Positions 56,152-64,000 of a DNA stretch of 64,000 nucleotides are shown in pieces. Location of the stretch: positions 43,070,067-43,134,066 of the forward strand of contig OX104120.1 in the NCBI GenBank assembly GCA_944474755.1, written 5' to 3'. Every line of letters starts with the position of its first letter. Within the stretch, counting starts at the first letter, position 1. The position numbers and the translations under genes were made by a program. This stretch comes from Limnoperna fortunei (taxonomy: Eukaryota; Mollusca; Bivalvia; Mytilida; Modiolidae). The notes beneath the pieces are model-generated. The model had not been told where the DNA came from. It ran no database searches and was given only the letters and a program-made list of their open reading frames with translations.

Positions 56152-59100
56152 ATGGACTCCTTAAAAATTTTGACTGTCAACACCCAAGGTTTGGGTGATA
56201 GAATTAAAAGAAATGATGTATTTGATTATTTAAAAGCAAAAAAATGTGATATTTATTGTATTCAAGACACACATTTTACAAGTGAAATTGAAAACCAAGT
56301 GAGATCTATGTGGGGATATGAAGTTTATTTCTCATCTTTTGCCTCAAATTCTAGAGGGGTTGCAATTTGTTTCAATAACACCTTTGAATTCAAAGTTTTG
56401 AAGGAGAAAAAAGATCTTAATGGGAATTTCTTGATATTAGATTTAAAAATTGGGAATGAGAAGTTAACACTTAAGTTACATTATATGGTCCAAATGCTGA
56501 TACACCTCTGTTTTATACTCAAATCCTGGGTATGATTGAAGATTTTGGAAATGAAAATTTTGTTATTTGTGGTGATTTTAATATTGTATTATATCCACAT
56601 ATAGATAGTTGTAATTATAGAAATGTGAATAATCCTAATGCAAGAAACAAACTGTTAGATATTATTGATGAATATTGTTTAATTGATCCATTTAGAGAGC
56701 TTTTTCCTACTCTTCAAAGGTATACATGGAGAAAGAAAAACCCTTTTAAACAAGCAAGGCTTGATTTTTTTCTTTTGACTGAGAGCATGCAAACAAATTT
56801 AAGTAGTTGCAGAATTGAGTCAAGTTATCGTTCTGATCATTCTATGGTAATTTTAGAACTAGTATTTAACCCTTTTATTAGAGGTAAAGGATTGTGGAAA
56901 TTTAACAATTCTTTACTGAGTGACATTGACTATGTGAATACTGTGAAGGAAAAAATTTTGGATGTTAAGAAACAGTTATCTGCTCTTATTTATGATTTTA
57001 ACCATATTGGAGCTATTGATAATAATAATTTGCATCTTACCATCAATAAACAGTTGTTCTTAGAAACATTATTGATGGAAATTAGGGGGAAGACCATTTC
57101 TTTTTCAAGTTATAAGAAAAAGGAACAAAATAAGAGGGAAAAAGATTTGCAAAATGAAATAGAGTTGTTGGAATGCTCCGTAAATAATGAAAAAATTATC
57201 ATTTTAGAAAGTAAAAAGCAAGAATTAGAGTCTTTGAGAGCACAAAAAATGAAAGGAAAATTGGTCAGATCAAGAATACAGTGGATAGAAGAGGGTGAGA
57301 AACCCTCAAAGTATTTTTGTGGATTAGAATCCAAAAATTTCACAAGTAAAATTATACCTCGAGTTGAAAAAGAGGATGGTAAAATAATAACAAAACAATT
57401 TAACATTTTGAATGAAGCCAAGACTTTCTATGAAAATTTATACAGAGAAACTAATTCTATCTGTACTGTAGATGATTTAGAAAACTCATTGAGATTACAT
57501 GACTTTAATAGACTTACAGATCAACAAAAATTAGATCTTGAAGGGGAGATAACAATTGAGGAAGCTGGCTATATATTGAAAAACATGAAAAATAACAAAA
57601 CACCTGGGTCTGACGGATTTTCTACTGAATTTTTCAAATTCTTTTGGAATGACTTAAAACATTTTGTAGTTGATTCTTTAAATTATGGTTTTAATGTTGG
57701 TGAACTTTCTGTGACTCAGAAGCAAGGAATAATTACTTGTTTACCAAAAGATGACAAACCAAGACAGTTTCTCAAAAATTGGCGACCTATTTCACTCCTT
57801 AATACCGTGTACAAAATTGGGTCTGGGGTAATTGCAGGAAGAGTAAAGAAGGTTTTAAACAAACTTATCCATTTAGATCAAACAGGTTTTATAAGTGGGA
57901 GATATATTGGAGATAATATTAGACAAATTTATGATATTTTACAATATACTGAAGAAAAAGATATCCCTGGTTTGTTGCTTTTAATAGATTTTGAAAAAGC
58001 TTTTGATTCAATATCTTGGAATTTTCTTAGAAGTGTACTACACTTTTTTAATTTTGGTAATTCATTTATAAATTGGGTTAATGTTTTATATGCAAATATT
58101 AGCTCTGCAGTCATTCAAGGGGGCAATCTTACTAACTTCTTCCAAATTCAGCGTGGATGCAGACAAGGGGACCCATTATCTCCATATCTTTTCATCTTAT
58201 GTGCAGAGATTTTGGCAATTAAGATCAGAGGTAACAAGGATATAAGTGGTATTAACATCACTCATATAGAGCACAAACTGTCACAGTTTGCAGATGATAC
58301 ATCTATGATTTTAGATGGAAGTGAAAAATCTTTGAGAGAGACTCTTTCAGAATTAGATTGGTATGCAAATCTATCAGGATTGAAAATAAATTTTTCCAAA
58401 ACCCATGTTATTTGGATTGGAAGCAAAAAATATAGTAGTGACATATTGTGTCCAGATAGAAATCTGTCATGGGGAAGTACTACTTTTAGACTTCTTGGAG
58501 TCAATTTTGATGTCAATTTAGAAAATATGTTACAACTCAATTATTATGGCAGATTAAGCCAGATAAAGAAATTAATATGTACTTGGTCAAAGAGAAACTT
58601 GACAGTTATTGGTAGAATAACAGTTGTTAAGACTCTTATCCTTCCAGTTCTAAACCATCTTTTCTTAAACTTGCCAAATCCACATAAGGATATGGTTAAA
58701 TCCATTGATGACATCATTTATTCCTTTATTTGGTATTCCCCTAATCATAGGGTTAGAAAGGATGTTTTGCAAAAGAGTTACAGTGATGGAGGTCTGAAAA
58801 TGATCAATTTATCAGCTTTTATTGTAGCACTAAAATCTACCTGGATTAGAAAGTTGTATAAACAAGATTGCAAATGGAGTAATATATTATTTGCTAATAC
58901 TTATATTGATAGAGAAAAACTGTTTAATTTAGGAGCGGGCTATATAAGCAATATTAACCCGAAGGTAAAAAATATATTCTGGAGAGATGTCTTTAATGCT
59001 TGGAATGTTGTAATAGATAATGAAAAGAATAACAATTGGGAATACTTTTTATGCAGTCCAATATGGTATAATAAAAATATAATGATTGGAAATAAACCTG

Positions 59101-59975
59101 TCCTTTACAATGATTGGTTTAAAAAAGGTATTATCTATGTAAATGATATTATGGATGATAACGGAAAGTTTCTCTCATTTGAAGTCTTAAAACAAAAGTT
59201 CCATATTTCAGGAAGTGTCATGAGATATAACAGTATTTTATCATCTTTAAAACACACAGGGAAACAATTTTTATCTGAGGATTATAAGCTAGACGCCCCT
59301 TTTGTTCCATCATTTATTAGAACTATTTTGAAGAGTGCAAAAGGTACGTGTGATATGTACAATATTCTGACTAAGAATGATGTAGTTCCCACAGGACAAA
59401 GAAAATGGAGCACAATTTTAGACATTAAGGAGGAAAAATGGAGAGAGATTTTCAGCCTACCATTCATAGTATCAAAAAATACAAAATTACAGTGGTTACA
59501 GTTTAGAATTAATCATCGTATTATAGCCACAAATAAATATCTCCATAAAATAAACATCATAAATGATCCAAATTGTACTTTTTGTAATGAGGATATAGAA
59601 ACTATTGAACACTTATTTTGGAATTGTGAAAAAATACAAACTTTTTTAGAAAATATACTAGATAACTGGTTTTTATCAAATGGTATTAGTATTCCTTTCA
59701 TTAGGCAGAACTTTATTTTTGGAGATACATCAAAAATTTTCAGAGGAGAAGCTACAAATCTTATTTTCCTATGTATAAAACAATATATTTACAATGCAAG
59801 ATGTTTTAAGTCAAATCTTTTACTTCATGTTGTACTAAAGAAAATTAAAGATCTTTATAAAATTGAGAAATCTATGGCAGTAAAAAATAAGTGTATGGAT
59901 ATTTTTAATAAAAATTGGAGTGCATATACTTTTTTGGATGATTTTTTATATGAAGGCACATTTTTGACATTATAA
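56152..59975 (+). pseudogene. LINE ORF2 (endonuclease and reverse transcriptase), one frameshift
   Basis: Starts at ATG 56152 (MDSLKILTVNTQGLGD), an APE-type endonuclease. A one-base shift near 56468-56485 moves the frame to that of 56532-59975, which reads LYGPNAD, then FVICGDFNIVL and SSYRSDHSMVIL (catalytic D-N and S-D-H). The reverse transcriptase shows NWRPISLLNTVYKI, LIDFEKAFDS, GCRQGDPLSPYLF and QFADDT (aspartates near residue 586 of the long frame). A C-terminal zinc motif CTFCNEDIETIEHLFWNC (C-x2-C-x7-H-x4-C) is present. Apart from the single shift, which could be a sequencing error, all catalytic residues remain. Confidence 0.88.
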
Positions 59976-60457
59976 ATTACATGTATATCTGGATATTAAA
60001 GAATGCAAAGGCTACTGTTCACACTTTCATCAGACACACATTGAAAAACTACTTCTAATTAAATTTTTCCATCTGTTTAATATTACTCTTATTTATTTTT
60101 TTCATATTATTTTCTATTATTATTATTTTTTTTTCTTTTTTTTGTGGACTCACCCTTTTTATATTTAAAAAATAACTGAAAATCTGTATGTTTGTTGGAA
60201 TCACTTAAAAATATTATATGATTGGTCTTTAATCTATAAGAAGTGTTGATTTTTTGGGAATTTCCTTGAATGTTCTATATATTAGTAAGAAACAGGGAAC
60301 TGCTTCTTTGCTTTTTCACATTTTTTATATTACATTATATTATGTATTGTACACACTAATAAATACTAACATCTATATATAAATATGCTACTAATGTTAA
60401 CGAGGCCGGGATAAGGTACCGGTACTTTATGTATCAACTAACAAATGTACAGATTTC

Positions 60458-60458
60458 A

Positions 60459-60490
<32 letters not shown>
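60458..60490 (+). terminator. LINE poly(A) signal and tail
   Basis: AATAAA at 60458-60463 runs straight into 30 A residues, ending at the target duplication. The long pure tail indicates a young insertion. Confidence 0.85.
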
Positions 60491-60492
<2 letters not shown>

Positions 60493-61106
60493 ATTATATA
60501 CATGGTAATTGTAACGTGTGTGGATATTATTTTGTCAAAGTTTTATTGTGTATTTATTATATTGATAGTAAATTATTGAAGTTAGTACGAAAACAATCTG
60601 TAAATTACCAGTACAGGTATAAATGCAAATGGCGCGGTTATTTCTAGTTAAGGTAAAGTCGTTGATTAATGATGTTTTGATTGCAATTATTAAGGTATTA
60701 AAATAAAATACATGATCCTTTGTGTTTCTTTGTCTTTGTTCATTGTCTTAGGTTAACACATGTTCATTTATGTTTAAAGGGTATTTGTTTACGACAATTA
60801 ATAACGAACAACTGGAATCGAATAAAAATACACAAAATATGACATTGCACTATTATTTATTTCTTAGCATAATAAATAAAGCAAACATTAACATTCATTG
60901 TATTAACAGAGAAGATAAATTAACAATAATAAACATCAATAGTTCAGACATATAAAGCAGTGTCATAACTTCTTAAAATCCTTCAAAATTGGACTTGTCG
61001 TCTTCCTCTCTGAACAACTGATACATTTCCCTCAACTCAGAAAGTGGCATGTTTTCTTCATTTTCTTCGTCATTGTAATAGATGTCCCTATCATCTTCGG
61101 TGTCTT

Positions 61107-62348
61107 CTACGTCGTTGTTTGGCTGTCTTTATCCTCCCAGACAATGTCATCTTCGCTTCCGTCCATAGCATTTGAAATGGTGCACTTTTTGAAAGCATGT
61201 ACAATAATCTGTGGATCCAGTTCTTGCCATGCCTCCACAATCCAGGAACAAATGGTGGGAAGTTCTGGTTTTCTCATTCTTCCACTGCTGGTAAAAGAAT
61301 GGTCGTCCCCGGATATCCAAGTGTTCCACTTTTGACGCAGCAACACCTTCATAGGTTTGTTGATGCTGACGTCTAGGGGTTGGAGCATGCTGGTCATGCC
61401 ACCAGGAATTATGGCCAGATCTGTCCGGTGTTCAGATTGAAGAATCTGTTTAGCGGTTTCAGACCGATGGCACCGAAATGCATCCAACACCCGCAGACTG
61501 CGTGAAAGGTTAGCACCTGGTCGTCTGCCCCATATCCTTGTTATCCAGTCTCTCATAATATTGTCATCAAACCACCCGTTTGGGTGCACTTTCACTACAA
61601 TTCCAGGTGGAAAGTTCAGCTTGGGCATAGTTTTTCTTTTAAAAACAACATAAGGTGGCAGTTTTCCACCATCTGCTGTACATGAAAGCATGACAGTGAA
61701 TCTGTTTTTTTCATTTCCAGTTGTCTTTATGCTAACCGATTTAGCACCTTTAGGTGCAATTGTGGTATCCGCTGGTAAATCAAATGTTAAAGGGGTCTGA
61801 TCAGCGTTTCCTATCTGAGAGAAAGCATAACAGTGTGTTTTTCGGGACTGTATTATAAATTTCTGGAATTTAGTCAATTTGTCCTCGAAGTCTTCTGGTA
61901 ATTTTTGAGCGATGTGAGTCCTCCTTCTAATTGATAAATCGTGTCTACGGAGAAAAGCATACGACCAATGAACTGAAGCTGCAAATTGCTTTGAACCTTC
62001 TATATTTTTAGCCAGGTTTAAGGCTTTTAGTCTAACTTCTGTTGTTGAAACAGCAACCCCCTGTTTTCTACGGTCTTCAACCCAAGGAAGAAGAGCTGAC
62101 TCAATGGCTGGGTAGTGTGCTGCACTCCCTCTATCTGCCATTTTATTACGTGGCATTACCAGTAAGCGGTCTTTTTGTTTTCTCCATTTACGGACATTTG
62201 ACTCGTCAATGCTGTATTCTCTACCTGCGGCACGATTACCATGAGCTTCTGCATAGGAAATAACTTTAAGTTTTTCCTTCGCCGTGAACGACTGACGTAT
62301 TTTACCCATCTTAGCAATGAAAATTCGGAGGTATGATTTACCACTCAA
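61107..62348 (-). CDS. pogo/Tigger-type DDE transposase
   Basis: 413 residues, no stop or frameshift. The N-terminal part (about 15-140) is a helix-turn-helix DNA-binding region of CENP-B/pogo style (FTAKEKLKVISYAEAHGNRA; later a second HTH around STTEVRLKAL). The DDE_1 catalytic part shows D183 in NADQTPLTFD, D289 in LRVLDAFRCH and D326 in LQPLDVSINKP, the D-x36-D spacing usual for pogo. It should cut and rejoin DNA at TA sites. Two starts are possible: Met1 at 62348 or Met14 at 62309 (MGKIRQSF), the latter fitting related proteins better. It lies between the element's own inverted repeats, so it is probably the element's enzyme. Integrity suggests recent activity. Confidence 0.9.
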   Translation of the reverse strand: MSGKSYLRIFIAKMGKIRQSFTAKEKLKVISYAEAHGNRAAGREYSIDESNVRKWRKQKDRLLVMPRNKMADRGSAAHYPAIESALLPWVEDRRKQGVAVSTTEVRLKALNLAKNIEGSKQFAASVHWSYAFLRRHDLSIRRRTHIAQKLPEDFEDKLTKFQKFIIQSRKTHCYAFSQIGNADQTPLTFDLPADTTIAPKGAKSVSIKTTGNEKNRFTVMLSCTADGGKLPPYVVFKRKTMPKLNFPPGIVVKVHPNGWFDDNIMRDWITRIWGRRPGANLSRSLRVLDAFRCHRSETAKQILQSEHRTDLAIIPGGMTSMLQPLDVSINKPMKVLLRQKWNTWISGDDHSFTSSGRMRKPELPTICSWIVEAWQELDPQIIVHAFKKCTISNAMDGSEDDIVWEDKDSQTTT

Positions 62349-62899
62349 AGTTGCATTAATTTATATCATTTCGTTAATTTTGAGTAAACAGTAAAGGGTT
62401 TCATTAAACAATCGTAGCTTGGGTATTATTTATTTAAACATTTATATCAAATCGTTTGAAGATATTTCATTTCTTTATAACTGCGCTTGGGCACGCATAT
62501 GATCAGAAAGATTAGTATTAATTATTTCTACAATCATCCTCGGGATATATCTATTAACTTTTAATCATGAAGCAATCATTTATTGCTATTTTTTACAGAT
62601 TCTTTGCTATCTGTCATTAAATACTACAAAAAATACATTGTATATTATAATTAAAATTTTGCAGACGAACTTTTTAAGCGACCGGTAAACTGAATCATGG
62701 TTTTGATAATTAACGTGCGATTTTTCAGGCAGTATATTTTATGAAACATTTAGATGCGGATTATACATGCATATATGCATTTTTCCACATTTTTTTGGTC
62801 CAAGAAAGGGGTGCGGACAATACACAAATGCGGACAATACACAACAAAATATGGTATTAGCTCTAGACGAGTTGCATTCACAAGCTGATATGGTGGTAT

Positions 62900-63615
62900 A
62901 TATTTGGAAATGTCTAAGTTCCAAGGGGAGTAACTCCCACAAAATTAACTGGACATTTGTTGTATGAACAAAATACACATTGTGCCCATTACCTATACCA
63001 AGTTTCATGAAATTCCATTTGGTAACTTTAGTGAAGTTGCTCTGACAACCTGATTTAGTTGTATATATTGTAAAATTCTAAGTTCAAAGGGGAGTAACTT
63101 AAAAAAAAAATTAAAAAATCACTGTAATATGCACAACTACATATTGTACATTCAATCAATACCAGGTTCATAAAATTGTGTTCAGTACTTTTAAAGGAGT
63201 TGTGCTGAAGCTAGTTTGGTGGTGTATTTTGAGAAATTTCTGAGTTCAAAGGAGTGTAACCCCAAAAAAAATCACCAGATAAAAAAATTGCTGTATTTAT
63301 GCACAACTACATATTGTACACTTAATCCATACCAAATTCCATACAAGTTGTTTCAGTAATTTTAAAGAAGTTGAGTTGACAAGCCAGTTTAGTAGTATGT
63401 ATTGTAAAATTTCTAATTTCAAAGGTCAGTTACTGCCATAAAATTGCCTGGATAAAAAAACTGTTTTAATATTCACAACTACATATGGTGCCAACAATTT
63501 TTACCAAGCTGCATAACATTCTGTTCAGTAGTTTCAGATGAGTTGCACTGACAAAGACAGACAGATCGACAAGATAAAAACAATATGTCTCCTCAGCAAA
63601 GTGGGGGAGACATAA
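62900..63615 (+). repeat. Tandem-core repeat, family 7
   Basis: Units of about 165-170 bp contain AAGGGGAGTAACT and CACAACTACATATTG, four copies. It then has GACAGACAG and hairpin ATGTCTCC ... GGGGGAGACAT at 63585-63613. The 5' end was probably cut by the pogo/Tigger element just to the left. Confidence 0.72.
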
Positions 63616-63644
63616 TTACTCAGTAGAATATAAGTATAAGATTT

Positions 63645-63760
63645 GGTTTGTTTAATGGTGTTTAACGCCAATTTCAGCAATTTTTCAGCTATATCATGGC
63701 ATCCAGTTTTAATTGGGGAGGAAGTCGGAGTACCCGGAGAAAACCCCGCACCTGCGTTAG
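63645..63760 (+). repeat. Dispersed SINE-like repeat, copy 5
   Basis: CAATTTCAGCAATTTTTCAG then GGAGTACCCGGAGAAAACCC, the best-preserved copy of the block. Confidence 0.7.
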
Positions 63761-64000
63761 TGTAAGTATGAGAAGGATTTAATTTTGCAACAAACAAACT
63801 ACAGTACCTTTTGGAGCTTCTCATGTAAATATTTGTAAAATACTTTGATATTAAAAGATAACACATATTAAGAAGACATGTAAGATTTCTTTGTCCATGA
63901 CAACCCTTATTACCATAGCATTATAATGTTATAATCAGTATGTACGCAAGAAAAATATTTTTTTGCTAACAAGTCAATTAATTGATTCAATATTATCATT

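Larger units (their letters stand above)
54711..60490 (+). mobile_element. Tx1/L1-type LINE, nearly intact
   Basis: Two-ORF non-LTR retrotransposon. AGAATTATATACA occurs at 54698-54710 and 60490-60502, a 13-bp target duplication (the last A of the tail may be shared). 5' leader only 9 bases, ORF1, spacer of about 600 bases, ORF2, 3' UTR of about 485 bases, AATAAA at 60458, then a 30-base A run. It is inserted inside the pogo/Tigger element and so is younger than it. Confidence 0.9.
54506..62854 (-). mobile_element. pogo/Tigger-type DNA transposon, interrupted by a LINE
   Basis: Left end CCGTATTTTGTTATGTATTG at 54506; right end inverted CCATATTTTGTTGTGTATTG from 62854. The 25-bp ends match at 23 positions, with TA on both sides (54504-54505 and 62855-62856). 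Without the inserted LINE and its target duplication it is about 2.6 kb, a normal size. It encodes a complete transposase on the minus strand. Confidence 0.85.

Noticed and set aside
60429..60647. Open frame with a poly-lysine run
   Set aside because: It is the translated poly(A) tail of the LINE.
61144..62263. Plus-strand open frames opposite the pogo/Tigger transposase
   Set aside because: Shadows of the transposase frame, without domain content.

Overview
The window reads as AT-rich animal nuclear DNA, most likely from a bivalve mollusc of the mussel type. The evidence is short exons with GT/AG borders spread over about 52 kb, extracellular-matrix domains, and a dense mix of hAT, pogo/Tigger, TTAA-target, Tx1/L1-type LINE, DIRS-type and tandem-core repeat elements. 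I see no bacterial operon, tRNA, rRNA or CRISPR array. The species call is an inference from composition and repeat style.

One large host gene on the minus strand spans nearly the whole window. I traced 22 consecutive exons from 54347 (most 5' exon seen) down to 1885 (most 3' exon seen). All intron phases join, giving one open frame of 1309 whole codons with both ends outside the window. In N-to-C order the product has a beta-rich segment, a fibro-slime (PA14-like) domain, two cadherin repeats, a complete F5/8 type C (discoidin) domain, cysteine-rich repeats of GCC2/GCC3 style, calcium-binding EGF modules, and thrombospondin type 3 calcium repeats. It is a thrombospondin-like mosaic matrix or adhesion protein. 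The expected thrombospondin C-terminal domain would lie left of base 1.

The introns are filled with mobile DNA. 7205-12523 is a stack of elements inserted in one another. 13654-18614 holds two abutting terminal-inverted-repeat elements with a satellite-like core. 24836-25937 and 26501-27636 are hAT-like and pogo-like non-autonomous elements. 35035-40101 holds two elements flanked by TTAA that share one TTAA. The larger (4.4 kb) carries a two-exon DEDDh 3'-5' exonuclease gene and no transposase. 45222-51236 is a decayed DIRS-type retroelement whose gag frame is split by a hAT-type MITE. 54506-62854 is a pogo/Tigger element with an intact DDD transposase, interrupted by a nearly intact 5.8 kb Tx1/L1-type LINE with a 13-bp target duplication and a 30-base poly(A) tail.

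Several unrelated repeat families (starting near 3811, 7205, 7479, 8732, 12762 and 62900, with second copies near 22296, 40351, 40931 and 52528) share one plan: a 5' motif complementary to a 3' hairpin, a core of 140-185 bp tandem units, a run of ACGG-like repeats, and the hairpin. This plan fits Helentron-associated non-autonomous elements. The leads most worth following are the exonuclease-bearing TTAA element, the shared plan of the tandem-core repeats, and the domain mosaic of the host gene.
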